Shown: positions 7,519 through 17,430 of the stretch, piece after piece
How positions within the stretch are numbered: the stretch's first letter is position 1
Layout: every line of letters starts with the position of its first letter
From: Gammaproteobacteria bacterium
Lineage (GTDB): Bacteria; Pseudomonadota; Gammaproteobacteria; DSM-16500
Reading direction: 5' to 3'
Length of the DNA: 64,000 bases
Assembly (NCBI GenBank): GCA_021324305.1
Contig: JAJPJI010000033.1
Coordinates: forward strand, 62,001 to 126,000
Made by a program: the position numbers and the translations under genes
The notes under the pieces: generated by a model
What the model was told of the DNA's origin: nothing
The model's database searches: none
What the model saw: the letters and a program-made list of their open reading frames with translations, nothing else

Positions 7519-7863
7519 ATGAAGGATTGTTTATTTTGTAAAATTGCTAAAGGTGAAATTCCTGCAAAAATACTTCATCAGGACGACAGGATTGTTGCAT
7601 TTGATGATATTAATCCGCAGGCGCTTTACCATAAGATCATTATCCCGCGTAAACATATCGCAACCGTCAATGACTTGCACGCGGAAGATGCTGACCTGGT
7701 TGGCCAGATGGTATTGTCGGCAGCCAATTTGGCCAAAGAGCTTAACATCGCGGAACCAGGATACCGGCTGGTAATGAATTGCAATCCGGGAGGCGGGCAA
7801 ACAGTGTATCATATCCACATTCATTTGCTTGGCGGCCGTCAGATGGCCTGGCCGCCAGGATAG
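7519..7863 (+). CDS. HIT domain protein (HinT-like purine nucleoside phosphoramidase)
   Basis: 114-residue HIT family protein. It has CLFCKIAKGEIPAKILHQDD at the N-terminus (CxxC of the HinT class), DINPQALYHKIIIPRKHI in the middle, and the histidine triad YHIHIHLLGG near the C-terminus. HinT enzymes cleave AMP from lysine and other amines. The frame is open upstream to 7429, but the ATG at 7519 with GGGAG six bases before it begins exactly at the family start MKDCLFCKI. Followed 52 bases later by folE. Confidence 0.93.
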   Translation: MKDCLFCKIAKGEIPAKILHQDDRIVAFDDINPQALYHKIIIPRKHIATVNDLHAEDADLVGQMVLSAANLAKELNIAEPGYRLVMNCNPGGGQTVYHIHIHLLGGRQMAWPPG

Positions 7864-7915
7864 GATGACTTAATCGTTCCAGGGCTTTAAAAATTCAAGC
7901 AAACAGGTAATGACA

Positions 7916-8458
7916 ATGCAAGAGTACTTTAAAAAGATAATCGAAAACATAGGCGAGGATTCTGATCGTGAAGGGTTGCGTGACACACCCAAACGAGCAG
8001 CTGAAGCGATGAAATTTTTAACCCAGGGTTATCAGCAAACTGTTGACGAGGTCGTGAACGGCGCCCTGTTTCAATCTGATGATGATGAAATGGTGCTGGT
8101 GAAAAACATCGAACTCTATTCTCTTTGCGAACATCATTTATTGCCTTTCACAGGCAAATGCCATGTCGCCTATCTTCCCAATGGCAAAATCATCGGCCTT
8201 TCCAAAATTGCGCGCATTGTTGACATGCATGCACGCCGATTACAGGTACAGGAAAACCTCACCAAGGAAATCGCGCGCACCGTTTACGACGTCACTGGCG
8301 CAAAAGGTGTCGGGGTAATCATCGAGGCACAGCACTTATGCATGATGATGCGCGGCGTCGAAAAACAAAACTCTGTCATGAATACTTCCATGATGCTGGG
8401 CACATTCAGAGAAGATCCAAGAACTCGTGCTGAATTCTTGAGTCTGGTGAAAAGCTGA
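7916..8458 (+). CDS. folE: GTP cyclohydrolase I
   Basis: 180-residue enzyme for the first step of tetrahydrofolate synthesis, GTP to 7,8-dihydroneopterin triphosphate. Zinc ligands are visible in [17 protein letters not shown] and in the later [11 protein letters not shown]; the substrate-binding segments [20 protein letters not shown] and [12 protein letters not shown] are also present. Two starts are six bases apart (7910 and 7916); the second is preferred because AGGT lies eight bases before it. Another folate gene, folA, is in the window at 56814 but not linked. Confidence 0.95.
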   Translation: MQEYFKKIIENIGEDSDREGLRDTPKRAAEAMKFLTQGYQQTVDEVVNGALFQSDDDEMVLVKNIELYSLCEHHLLPFTGKCHVAYLPNGKIIGLSKIARIVDMHARRLQVQENLTKEIARTVYDVTGAKGVGVIIEAQHLCMMMRGVEKQNSVMNTSMMLGTFREDPRTRAEFLSLVKS

Positions 8459-8609
8459 CTTAACAGACCTTGTTGCGCGAATCCTTCTTTTGTGTTTTGT
8501 GGATCACCGCGCATCCTGCAGGGGCTGCTCGACATGTATTAACCCGGAGATCGAGGAATACCTGATGCCTCCCCTGCCAGCGACAGCTGCTGGATTCTAG
8601 GGATGTGAA

Positions 8610-9656
8610 TTATTGCGGCCTGGATCCGGCGTTCGGAAACCGTCTTGAAACAGTGAACTCTACATATTCTCTCATTGCAGAAGCGGCACCAGCAATCAAG
8701 GCCTTTATCTCGTCTCCTGTCAGATTTCCAGTCTGTAATTTTTTTTCCAATCCCATAATGGAATGATTCAGCGATTCATGATCAGGAAGGATGGTTTTTA
8801 GCAATAAAAGAAATCTCGATACCAGCTGCCTGTTTTCCGGAGAATTTTCAATATCACAGCCTTTGATCATATCCATGGATTTATTAACCATCACAATCAT
8901 GCCGGATATATCGTCGGAATAGTTCTCTTCGGTCCTTACAACGCTATGCTCGAAATCGATGAAATTGGTCTTTCCGTCACTAAAATCATAGATGAAATTT
9001 TCGGTAGACAGCAAATCGCCATGAATTCTTCCCAAATCATGAATCTGTTTCTTGTAGGCATCGAGAAACGAGTTAATAAATCTCATGCTCTCTGAAAAAT
9101 CATTCAGATCCGCCAGGTAATCGTAAGCATCGGACGATGTCACGCCCTTGATCATATTCATGATGAGAACAACCATTCCCGTCGACAGATTGCGTATGGG
9201 TTTGCGCATATTCAGATGGGAAAATTTGACTCCTATCTGATACTGGTCATCAAAATTATCGTTTCCAATTTTATATAATACCTTGGCCACGCGCGCTTGC
9301 TGTGCATCAGGAACATAAACCAGACGCTGGTTTTTCATGTCCGCCTGCAAAATACCATTGATTTTGTGAAGAATGGAATTGGTTCCTGTTTTATTGATGA
9401 CTTCACCCATGACAAAAAACGTCAACATGTCAGGATTGGATTGCTCGTCATCAAGAACCAGCGACTGCCTGAATTCCAGTTCATTTCCACATTTCCCGCT
9501 TGAAATAATCGCCGGACATACCCCGGTTTTTTTCTGCTGGTCAAGAAGAAAATCAAACAGCTTTTTCACCGCAGCATTATCCGAATATGTTTGCGGATCA
9601 TTAAAATCGATCTGAATCACTTTGGGCTGAAAGATTGATGCTATCAGGTGCAGCAT
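8610..9656 (-). CDS. Kinase-like-fold protein, candidate effector
   Basis: 348-residue protein of no family I can name. The C-terminal half holds a catalytic loop like that of aminoglycoside/choline and protein kinases: RIHGDLLSTENFIYDF (His212, Asp214, Asn220), followed by NFIDFEHS (Asp234), which corresponds to the metal-binding DFG/DFE. The N-terminal lobe has no obvious glycine loop, though YQIGVKF may supply a lysine strand. No signal peptide or membrane helix. It is a single gene with a strong ribosome site (GGAGGGTT before the ATG). Kinase-like proteins are frequent Dot/Icm effectors in Legionellales, so this is a candidate; a small-molecule phosphotransferase is equally possible. Confidence 0.65.
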   Translation of the reverse strand: MLHLIASIFQPKVIQIDFNDPQTYSDNAAVKKLFDFLLDQQKKTGVCPAIISSGKCGNELEFRQSLVLDDEQSNPDMLTFFVMGEVINKTGTNSILHKINGILQADMKNQRLVYVPDAQQARVAKVLYKIGNDNFDDQYQIGVKFSHLNMRKPIRNLSTGMVVLIMNMIKGVTSSDAYDYLADLNDFSESMRFINSFLDAYKKQIHDLGRIHGDLLSTENFIYDFSDGKTNFIDFEHSVVRTEENYSDDISGMIVMVNKSMDMIKGCDIENSPENRQLVSRFLLLLKTILPDHESLNHSIMGLEKKLQTGNLTGDEIKALIAGAASAMREYVEFTVSRRFPNAGSRPQ

Positions 9657-9775
9657 AACCCTCCAATAAAAGGATCATTGATTCTTAAAGTATAGGAGAA
9701 ATTTTTAATAAATCGCTTCCATATCATGGATGACGGAATGGATATGCTGTTTATGCTGTAAAAGCAAGGCATAAA

Positions 9776-10990
9776 TTATATAAAAGCGGTTCCAAATCTC
9801 AATTTGGGCAGACCCAGATGTTTGGCTATGCTCTGACCGATATCCGCGAAAGTTTCCCGAACGCCAATCGGTCCCGGTTTGATATCAGGGCCAAAAGCAA
9901 TGACAGGTACATGTTCGCGCGTATGATCCGAACCAGTCCAGGTAGGATCACAGCCATGGTCAGCGGTAATAATTGCCATGTCACCGGGTTTTAACTGTGC
10001 CTCGAATGATGGCAGCCAGGAATCGAAATCTTCCAGCGCTTTTGCATAGCCGATTACATCACGACGATGGCCATACACCATATCAAAATCAACCAGATTC
10101 ACAAAGGTAATGCTCTGATCGGGAGCAGATTTTGCTTCCTCCACAAAAGAAGCAAATAGCGCGCGGTTTCCGTCAGCCTTGACAGCTTTGGTGATACCCT
10201 GGTGAGCATAAATATCAGCTACCTTTCCAATCGAAATCACGCTGCCGCCCTGTTTCACCAGTATATCAAGCAATGTCGGCTCCGGAGGCGGTGTTGCATA
10301 ATCGTGACGATTGCCGGTTCGATAATATTTTCCTGGTTCTCCGAGGAATGGACGTGCTATCACACGCCCGATGTTATAAGGATCAACCAGTTTGCGCGTG
10401 ATTTCGCATACTTCATAAAGCCTTTGCAAACCGAATGACTCTTCATGGGCCGCGATTTGAAAAACACTGTCCGCAGAAGTGTATACAATAGGCTTACCTG
10501 TCTTTTGATGCTCTTCACCCAATTCATCAATGATGACTGTGCCTGAAGCATGCCTGTTGCCAAGCACTCCCGGCAACCTGGCCTGTTTCACCAAGTCATC
10601 AATTAACTGCTGGGGAAAACTGGGATATTGAGGTGAAAAGTAACCCCACTCAAACAGGACTGGGACACCCGCCATTTCCCAATGACCGCTTTGTGTGTCC
10701 TTGCCAAGACTAAGTTCAGCCGCACAACCATAAGCGGCGTGTATGGAAGCAGCCTGATCCATACCTGGTACCAGCGTGCCCTGACTAATGGCAGCCGCAC
10801 CATTCAATCCCAGCCTGGTCAGGTTGGGAAGATGCAGAGGCCCGGAGCGTACACCTGGCTTATCCGCTTTTCCCAGCGAGCAATACTCAGCAATATGCCG
10901 CAAGGTATCAGCACCCGCATCACCGTACTTGCTGGCATCCGCTGTGCTGCCAAGCCCAAATGAATCAAGCATGATAATAAATGCACGCAT
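9776..10990 (-). CDS. deoB: Phosphopentomutase
   Basis: 404-residue alkaline-phosphatase-superfamily mutase that interconverts (deoxy)ribose 1-phosphate and 5-phosphate. Metal and active-site blocks are visible: [20 protein letters not shown] at the start, [36 protein letters not shown], and [20 protein letters not shown] near the end. Length agrees with E. coli DeoB (407). It is the last gene of the tkt-gap-punA-deoC-MFS-deoB run and links nucleoside phosphorolysis to deoC and the pentose phosphate pathway. Confidence 0.96.
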   Translation of the reverse strand: MRAFIIMLDSFGLGSTADASKYGDAGADTLRHIAEYCSLGKADKPGVRSGPLHLPNLTRLGLNGAAAISQGTLVPGMDQAASIHAAYGCAAELSLGKDTQSGHWEMAGVPVLFEWGYFSPQYPSFPQQLIDDLVKQARLPGVLGNRHASGTVIIDELGEEHQKTGKPIVYTSADSVFQIAAHEESFGLQRLYEVCEITRKLVDPYNIGRVIARPFLGEPGKYYRTGNRHDYATPPPEPTLLDILVKQGGSVISIGKVADIYAHQGITKAVKADGNRALFASFVEEAKSAPDQSITFVNLVDFDMVYGHRRDVIGYAKALEDFDSWLPSFEAQLKPGDMAIITADHGCDPTWTGSDHTREHVPVIAFGPDIKPGPIGVRETFADIGQSIAKHLGLPKLRFGTAFI

Positions 10991-11061
10991 CAGTATTCCA
11001 CCAAAGAAAATCTCTCTTGTTCCGCCTGGGGCTCAACGTCTACTGTCAACGCTGACCGCAA

Positions 11062-12360
11062 TCAGGCTCGCGATCTGCAATAAGTTTCGCGCATAAACAT
11101 AGTAATGACCAGAGCAGCAATAAATGCAACCGGCATAATCAGCATGGCATGGTTAAAATCCTGCGCCGAATAAACAGCGATACCGTTGACAACCTGCTGA
11201 TTACCGCCCTGCTCCATTAGCCACCCAAAGAATGGCGGAATAATGAATCCGCTGGCCATGATACAAAGTGAGTCGATACTGACCGCCGTGCTGGTCAGAT
11301 AAATGGGGTTAAGCTCTGCAATCAATGGATAGGTAAGAACCTGTGAACTGGTCACAAACCCTATCAGGAAGAATAAGCCAATCAGCATCCAGACAGAGAG
11401 GCCTGGTACATACATTAAAACTGCCATCACGATCAGGGACAGAATAGCGCCGACTATCATGGGCATGACACGTCGTTCAATATGATCCGATATCCATCCA
11501 TAGACAAGAGAACCAAATATGACCCCTACAAAAAACATGGTGGTTGCATAAGAGGCTTGCTCCTTGGTGATGTGATGCACCTGGGTAAGATAGAGGATTC
11601 CCCAGAGTCCGCCCAGCACAAAAACCGGCAAATTAACCAACGCTGTATAAATCCCTCCAAACCAGTTTTGCGGATTAAGCGCAGCCAGCCGGATACAGCG
11701 CCACAATCCCAGTTCTTTCAGTTGCTGCTGATCAATCTGGGCTTCATTTTGTGCATCCGGTGGTCTATCCTGCACAATAAACATGGTTGCCAGTAAAATT
11801 ACCACACCCAGCGCAGTGTCGATTAACAGTGCCTGCCGCCAACTGCCAAGATACTCAGTGAGCAAAGCAAACGGTGTTTGTGCAACCAAGCCACCAAGCA
11901 TTGCCATTGTGACGACGACACCGGTGACAAATGCCATTTTATGCGGTGAAAACCAGCGTGATGCGATCCGGATACAACTAAGAAAACAAAACGATGCACC
12001 GGCGCCGACCATGAACCTGCCCAGTGCCGCAACCCAGTATACGCTGGCAATGGTGAAAAGAAACGTCCCCAATGTACACAAGCTGATGGCAAGCATCAGT
12101 AATTTTTTGGTAGAGAACCGGTCAAGCAAATTGCCAGCGGGAAAAAGGCAGAGAAAATTAGCATAGAAATACATGGAAAAAAGCTGCCCTATCTGTACTG
12201 CATCAAGATGATAGGCCTCTCTCAATTGCTCATTGATCGCATTAAAGAGGTTCATCTGGATGAATTCATAAAAAAAGAAGAGTGAGGCAGTAAAGGTAAC
12301 CACCCAGGCAAGCTTTGTATGTGCAGTTTTTTGATGCTTGTGTTGATCGTGCATAGTCAT
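11062..12360 (-). CDS. MFS transporter of the deo cluster (probable nucleoside uptake carrier)
   Basis: 432-residue major facilitator protein with about twelve membrane helices and a central cytoplasmic loop. The first-half signature reads PAGNLLDRFSTKKLL between helices 2 and 3, followed by GRFMVGAGASFCFLSCIRI. Overall it resembles the Pht (phagosomal transporter) carriers of Legionella and Coxiella, of which PhtC and PhtD are known to handle pyrimidine nucleosides. Lying between deoC and deoB, its likely substrate is a nucleoside or deoxynucleoside. This substrate is inferred from context and not from binding residues. Confidence 0.8.
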   Translation of the reverse strand: MTMHDQHKHQKTAHTKLAWVVTFTASLFFFYEFIQMNLFNAINEQLREAYHLDAVQIGQLFSMYFYANFLCLFPAGNLLDRFSTKKLLMLAISLCTLGTFLFTIASVYWVAALGRFMVGAGASFCFLSCIRIASRWFSPHKMAFVTGVVVTMAMLGGLVAQTPFALLTEYLGSWRQALLIDTALGVVILLATMFIVQDRPPDAQNEAQIDQQQLKELGLWRCIRLAALNPQNWFGGIYTALVNLPVFVLGGLWGILYLTQVHHITKEQASYATTMFFVGVIFGSLVYGWISDHIERRVMPMIVGAILSLIVMAVLMYVPGLSVWMLIGLFFLIGFVTSSQVLTYPLIAELNPIYLTSTAVSIDSLCIMASGFIIPPFFGWLMEQGGNQQVVNGIAVYSAQDFNHAMLIMPVAFIAALVITMFMRETYCRSRA

Positions 12361-12471
12361 GAGTTCTAATAATTTAAAGTTTGGCCAATTTTAAACATAA
12401 GTAATTAATTTAGGCTAGGAGATTCACACAAAATGGAATTTCACGCATCCCAAAGAGTGCCTGGATTAATC

Positions 12472-13266
12472 CTAAACCTTCATTTCTTTCATCATTTCAT
12501 CCACCAGTTTGCTGGCACCGATCCGGAATGTGGATGCATTCACCCAGTCACGTCCCATGATTTTATCCGCAAGCTCGATATATTGAGCAGCTTGCTGGAT
12601 TTCCCTGATTCCACGCGAAATTTTAAGACCTAACCGTCGTTTCAATTGCGGCGTTGCATGCCGTATAACAAGCAGCATGGCTGCGGCAGCTTCCAGTGTA
12701 GCTCCTTCCGGAATCTTTCCTGTAGAGGTTTTGATGAAATCAGCTCCGGAAGTTAACGCATCCAGACTGGCATCTGCGATAATCGCTGGATCGATTAATG
12801 CACCCGTTTCAAGAATTACCTTGAGAGTAACATTTTCGCCGCACGCAGCCTTGCAAGCCGCGACAAAAGTCTGGGCATATTGTCTTTCTCCCGCCAGGTA
12901 TCGGTGATATGGAAAAACGACGTCGATTTCCTCCACCCCATCCTGCAAAGCCCGGCTGATCTCAATCATAACAGACTCCAGGGAAGACTCGCCGCCAGGA
13001 AAATTCGCAACGGTGGCAACCCTGACAGGCGTACCAGAGAATTGAGCCGCAACCAGTCTGGCAAATTGCGGATAAACACATACTGCAGCAACAGATCCAA
13101 ATGGCGTCTGCGCCTTTTGACAAAACTCGGCGATACTTTCCTGTGTATCGGTTGAGTTCAAGCTGGTCAGATCAACCAGACCAATGATTCTCTGAATTAA
13201 AGCAGGACTGGTTTTTACCGGAGAGAGCGCCCTGATTTGCTCTTTGATCGCATCAGACCAGTACAT
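12472..13266 (-). CDS. deoC: Deoxyribose-phosphate aldolase
   Basis: 264-residue class I aldolase that splits 2-deoxyribose 5-phosphate into glyceraldehyde 3-phosphate and acetaldehyde. The Schiff-base lysine is in DFIKTSTGK; EIDVVFPYHRYLAGE and LKVILETGAL carry the other active-site residues. The length and segments match the E. coli type (259 residues) rather than the short Bacillus type. Its start overlaps the end of punA by 14 bases, so translation is coupled. The product glyceraldehyde 3-phosphate is the substrate of the gap enzyme encoded two genes upstream. Confidence 0.96.
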   Translation of the reverse strand: MYWSDAIKEQIRALSPVKTSPALIQRIIGLVDLTSLNSTDTQESIAEFCQKAQTPFGSVAAVCVYPQFARLVAAQFSGTPVRVATVANFPGGESSLESVMIEISRALQDGVEEIDVVFPYHRYLAGERQYAQTFVAACKAACGENVTLKVILETGALIDPAIIADASLDALTSGADFIKTSTGKIPEGATLEAAAAMLLVIRHATPQLKRRLGLKISRGIREIQQAAQYIELADKIMGRDWVNASTFRIGASKLVDEMMKEMKV

Positions 13267-14086
13267 TATTCATGTCCTTCATGAATTCAGGTATCAGTTT
13301 AATCAATTTACGCGCTGCAATCTCTCCAAAATGCAGCGTGCCTTCATGACTGATTTTTTCCTTGGAAAGACCCGCTGCTGCATTGGTAATTGCCGCCACG
13401 CAGGCAACCCGCATTCCACTGTGACGCGCGATAATGACTTCCGGCACCACTGACATACCAACGGCATCCGCACCCCATTGCCTGTACGCACGAATTTCCG
13501 CCGGCGTTTCAAAAGAAGGCCCCAGGGTTGAAATGTATACGCCTCTGCTTAATGGTATACCGATACGATTAGCGGCACCCTGCATTAATTCCTGCAGCAT
13601 GGGATCATATGCATCTTCCATGCTTACAAAACGCGGCCCGATAGTTTCATCATTTGGTCCAACCAGCGGATTGCCGGGGTGGAAATTAATATGATCATTA
13701 ATCATCATGAGATCGCCGGGACCGACTTCCGGGCGCATTGAACCGGCAGCACAAGTGATAATAAATGCGCTTGCTCCCAAGCGGCGCACGATACGCACCA
13801 GAATGCGTATTGATTCATAACTGACTCCTTCATACAAATGCAGTCGTCCTCGCAAACAGACAATCGGCACATTGTTCAAGTAACCCATCACCAGAAGCGA
13901 CGCATGCCCAGCGACGCCGCCAGCCTGCAATCCCGGAATCGCCTGATAGGGAATAGAAACCGGATTGGTAATCTGATCAGCCAGTGAAGAAAGACCGGAT
14001 CCAAGAATCAATCCAGCCTTGGGTACAAAACCCTGCGGCGCATAACGGTTGATGACCTGCATTACTTCTGCCATTTGCGGGGACAT
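13253..14086 (-). CDS. punA: Purine nucleoside phosphorylase (trimeric PunA/XapA type)
   Basis: 277-residue phosphorylase that releases purine bases from (deoxy)nucleosides and yields pentose 1-phosphate. Family marks: GLILGSGLSSLA, GRLHLYEGVSYE, TCAAGSMRPEVGPGDLM, HPGNPLVGPND, MSVVPEVIIARH and ITNAAAGLS. The length is the same as E. coli XapA and differs from the hexameric DeoD (about 239). The start ATG at 14086 has GGAG eight bases upstream. It feeds ribose 1-phosphate to deoB. Confidence 0.93.
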   Translation of the reverse strand: MSPQMAEVMQVINRYAPQGFVPKAGLILGSGLSSLADQITNPVSIPYQAIPGLQAGGVAGHASLLVMGYLNNVPIVCLRGRLHLYEGVSYESIRILVRIVRRLGASAFIITCAAGSMRPEVGPGDLMMINDHINFHPGNPLVGPNDETIGPRFVSMEDAYDPMLQELMQGAANRIGIPLSRGVYISTLGPSFETPAEIRAYRQWGADAVGMSVVPEVIIARHSGMRVACVAAITNAAAGLSKEKISHEGTLHFGEIAARKLIKLIPEFMKDMNNVLV

Positions 14087-14122
14087 GCATTATTCTCCTG
14101 TTTTTTGTTGCCGCAATTCTGT

Positions 14123-15136
14123 TTACTTCGCTTTCATCCACACAACAGCGACATCGAGCATTCTGTTTGAAAAGCCCCATTCGTTGTCGTACCAGGCAAG
14201 AATCTTGACGAGGTTGCCGTCGCCGATGACCTTGGTTCCGAATGTATCAAAAATCGCTGACGACGAATTGTGGTTGAAGTCGACAGAAACCAGCTGTTCC
14301 TCATTGAATCCCAATACACCTTTCATTGGACCATTGGCAGCCTTGCGAATTACTTCATTGACTTCTGCCACAGTGGTCTTGCGTTTTGCTTCAAATGTGA
14401 GATCCACAAGAGAAACGTTGATGGTTGGCACTCGCACGGCAAATCCATCCAGCTTGCCATCCAGTTCCGGCAAAACGAGGCCGAGTGCAGACGCAGCGCC
14501 TGTTTTTGTTGGAATGATAGACTGGGTAGCAGAGCGGGCACGGCGCAAATCACTATGATACACATCGAGCAATACCTGATCGTTCGTGAATGCATGCACG
14601 GTATTCATTAATCCACTCACGATACCAATTTCCGCATGCAATGGTTTGACAACTGATGCCAGACAGTTTGTTGTGCAAGAAGCATTGGAAATAACCGTGT
14701 CTGTTGATTTGAGAATATTGTCATTCACTCCAAACACCACAGTCGCATCGACGCCTGTCGCCGGAGCGGAGATAATCACTTTCTTCGCGCCTGCTTCAAG
14801 GTGCATTGCCGCCTTTTCCTTGGTAGTGAACAAGCCGGTGCACTCAAAAACGATATCGACATTTAACTCTTTCCAGGGCAGCTTTCTTGGATCGCGCTCC
14901 GCCACAACACGAATTTTATCTCCATTTACTATCATTTCATTGCCTGATACGGACACTTCGCCAGGAAATTTCCCATGGGTTGTGTCATAACGAGTCAGAT
15001 GAACATTGGTATTCACATCGCCAAGATCGTTAATTGCGACGATCTGGATTTCAGAATGCAACTTCTTCTCATAGTGAGCGCGTAAGATGTTGCGACCAAT
15101 TCGGCCATAGCCATTAATCGCAATACGAATTGTCAT
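14123..15136 (-). CDS. gap: Glyceraldehyde-3-phosphate dehydrogenase, type I
   Basis: 337-residue glycolytic dehydrogenase. The active-site cysteine lies in [11 protein letters not shown]; the N-terminal NAD site is [13 protein letters not shown], and the C-terminal block [13 protein letters not shown] is intact. INDLGDVNT after the second strand is compatible with NAD preference. Erythrose-4-phosphate dehydrogenase is the alternative because of the neighbouring tkt, but the sequence is more like Gap. The usual next gene pgk is not present; punA follows after 36 bases instead. The start has GGAGACACAAC before the ATG. Confidence 0.9.
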   Translation of the reverse strand: MTIRIAINGYGRIGRNILRAHYEKKLHSEIQIVAINDLGDVNTNVHLTRYDTTHGKFPGEVSVSGNEMIVNGDKIRVVAERDPRKLPWKELNVDIVFECTGLFTTKEKAAMHLEAGAKKVIISAPATGVDATVVFGVNDNILKSTDTVISNASCTTNCLASVVKPLHAEIGIVSGLMNTVHAFTNDQVLLDVYHSDLRRARSATQSIIPTKTGAASALGLVLPELDGKLDGFAVRVPTINVSLVDLTFEAKRKTTVAEVNEVIRKAANGPMKGVLGFNEEQLVSVDFNHNSSSAIFDTFGTKVIGDGNLVKILAWYDNEWGFSNRMLDVAVVWMKAK

Positions 15137-15177
15137 GTTGTGTCTCCTTCAATCAATGCATTTTATATTTATTTATT

Positions 15178-15197
15178 CCCTGCGGCATTCCGCAGGG
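15178..15197. other. GC-rich hairpin between tkt and gap
   Basis: CCCTGCGG (15178-15185) and CCGCAGGG (15190-15197) with loop CATT. On the minus strand, in which tkt and gap are read, it is followed by AATAAATAAA and not by T, so it should not terminate tkt. A T-run (15200-15204) follows only on the plus strand. A processing or stability element between the two genes is an inference. Confidence 0.5.
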
Positions 15198-15234
15198 ACC
15201 TTTTTAATAGGGTTTCTTGCAAGCGGTCGTTTGT

Positions 15235-17289
15235 TTAACCTGAAGCACACTTTGCATGAAAGTGGTGCGCAGCACTGGCAACAGAATATATAACTTCCTT
15301 GGTCATTGCCACCACCTGCTCAACTGTGATTCCGCAATCGCGGAACACGTCTTTCGCCGGAGCTGATGCGCCAAACCGGTCAATGCCGATCACCCGGCCC
15401 TGCGTACCGACAAACCTGTACCAGTCGGAACTTGCCGCAGCTTCAACCGCAACTTTCGCCATCACCGAACCCGGCAATACTGCCTCGCGGTATTCTTCGT
15501 CTTGCGACAGAAAAACATCTGTCGATGGCATGGAAACAACACGCACATAAATTTCTTCTGCTTTCAGTTTTTTTGCTGCTTCAATCGCCAGGGCAACTTC
15601 TGATCCCGTTGCGATGATAATTGCATCCGGATAGCGGTCTTCAGCGGAATCGAGCAGGATGTATCCACCGCGCTGGATTAATGACAACTGTACCGCGTTA
15701 CGCTCCTGGAAGGGCAGCGCCTGACGAGACAACATCAGACAGGTTGGGCCACTTCTTTCGATTGCAGCACGCCAGGCAACTGCGGTTTCAACCGTATCGC
15801 ATGGCCGCCAGTTGGAAAGATTTGGCATCAAGCGCAAACTAGGCAAATGCTCAACCGGTTGATGAGTCGGGCCATCTTCGCCTAATCCGATTGAGTCATG
15901 TGTATACACGTAAATCACCCGCTGGCGCATGATGGCAGCCAGACGAATGGCATTACGGGCATAATCGGAAAAAGTCAAAAAGGTACCTCCAAAAGGAATA
16001 ATGCCCTTGTAAAGCGCCATTCCATTCATGATGGCAGACATGCCAAACTCACGCACGCCGTAATGTATATATCTGCCTGCAGGCGCATCACTGGAGAAAA
16101 CCTGCATGCCCTGCCAGTTAGTACAGTTGGATTCGGTCAAATCAGCGGAACCGCCCAACATTTCCGGTAATACATTCGCATACTTATCAAGACAGTACTG
16201 GGAAGCCTTTCTGGTGGCCACAGTTTGCTTTTTCTCATTCAGGCTCTGCAATAATTCATTGGCTTGCCAATCCCAGTCACCTGGCAGCCGACCCTCTGTA
16301 CGGCGCACAAATTCTTCCGCCAGCTCGGGATAATGATCCTGATATCGGTTGAACAAGGCCAGCCATTCGTTTTCCAGTGCCGCGCCATTTCTGCGGGCAT
16401 CCCATGAAGAGTAAATATCTTCAGATATCACAAATGGTTCGTGCGGCCAATTGAGGTGGGTTCGTACAGCCGCCACTTCCTTCTCGCCTAATGCAGCCCC
16501 GTGGACACCTGCTGTCCCAGCCTGATTCGGCGATCCCCAGCCAATGGTAGTCTTGCAGCAAATAATGGTGGGCCTGTCAGTTACGGCCTGCGCATCCAGT
16601 ATTGCCTTGCGTAATGCTTCACTGTCATGACCATTCACCTGAGGAATAACATGCCATCCGTATGCCTGGAAACGCATGGGCGTATTGTCCTTAAACCAGC
16701 CATGAACATCGCCATCAATAGAAATCCCGTTATCGTCATAAAAGACAATCAATTTTCCAAGACCCAGCGTGCCAGCCAGGGAGCAAACTTCGTGAGAGAT
16801 ACCCTCCATGAGACAGCCGTCGCCAACAAAACAATAAGTATAATGATCGACGATAGAGAATCCCGGACGATTAAATGTCGCTGCCATATGTCTTTCAGCA
16901 ATTGCCATGCCGACCGCATTGCCAAGGCCCTGGCCTAATGGGCCGGTTGTCGTTTCCACCCCTGGCGTTTCGCCATATTCAGGATGGCCCGGCGTTTTCG
17001 AATGCAGCTGCCGGAATTGCTTTATGTCTTCAATCGAAACGTCATATCCGGTAAGGTGCAGCAGTGAATACAACAGCATAGCACCATGCCCATTCGACAG
17101 GACAAATCGGTCCCGATTCGCCCAGCCTGGATTTTGAGGATTGTGCTTAAGAAAATCATGCCACAAAACCTCTGCTATATCCGCCATTCCCATTGGCATT
17201 CCAGGGTGTCCGGAATTGGCCTTTTGAACGGCATCAATGCTGAGAAAACGAATCGCATCAGCTCTGTCTCTACGTGTTGGCTGCGGCAT
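15235..17289 (-). CDS. tkt: Transketolase
   Basis: 684-residue thiamine-diphosphate enzyme moving two-carbon units among sugar phosphates. The ThDP motif is [15 protein letters not shown] through [10 protein letters not shown] (about residues 152-190); [14 protein letters not shown] near the start, [15 protein letters not shown], and [20 protein letters not shown] in the second half are all present. Length is a little above E. coli TktA (663). GAGG lies eight bases before the ATG at 17289. First gene of the minus-strand carbohydrate/nucleoside run. Confidence 0.96.
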   Translation of the reverse strand: MPQPTRRDRADAIRFLSIDAVQKANSGHPGMPMGMADIAEVLWHDFLKHNPQNPGWANRDRFVLSNGHGAMLLYSLLHLTGYDVSIEDIKQFRQLHSKTPGHPEYGETPGVETTTGPLGQGLGNAVGMAIAERHMAATFNRPGFSIVDHYTYCFVGDGCLMEGISHEVCSLAGTLGLGKLIVFYDDNGISIDGDVHGWFKDNTPMRFQAYGWHVIPQVNGHDSEALRKAILDAQAVTDRPTIICCKTTIGWGSPNQAGTAGVHGAALGEKEVAAVRTHLNWPHEPFVISEDIYSSWDARRNGAALENEWLALFNRYQDHYPELAEEFVRRTEGRLPGDWDWQANELLQSLNEKKQTVATRKASQYCLDKYANVLPEMLGGSADLTESNCTNWQGMQVFSSDAPAGRYIHYGVREFGMSAIMNGMALYKGIIPFGGTFLTFSDYARNAIRLAAIMRQRVIYVYTHDSIGLGEDGPTHQPVEHLPSLRLMPNLSNWRPCDTVETAVAWRAAIERSGPTCLMLSRQALPFQERNAVQLSLIQRGGYILLDSAEDRYPDAIIIATGSEVALAIEAAKKLKAEEIYVRVVSMPSTDVFLSQDEEYREAVLPGSVMAKVAVEAAASSDWYRFVGTQGRVIGIDRFGASAPAKDVFRDCGITVEQVVAMTKEVIYSVASAAHHFHAKCASG

Positions 17290-17372
17290 GAGTACTACCT
17301 CTGGTAAAAAATTGTTTTGCGCATATTACATGAAATTTGACGGTGGTACAAAGTGGCACAGACTTATCCCTT

Positions 17373-17400
17373 GGCCTCTTCCCGCAAGCGGGAAGAGGCC
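17373..17400. terminator. Strong GC-rich palindrome after the sulfatase gene, no T-tract
   Basis: GGCCTCTTCCCGC (17373-17385) and GCGGGAAGAGGCC (17388-17400) form a near-continuous 12-13 bp stem. It lies between the end of the minus-strand sulfatase gene (17431) and the tkt start. The absence of T on either side makes it a hairpin of uncertain role, perhaps transcript 3' end protection. Confidence 0.4.
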
Positions 17401-17430
17401 GGGTTGCAAATGAGGGAACATATGAAGGCT

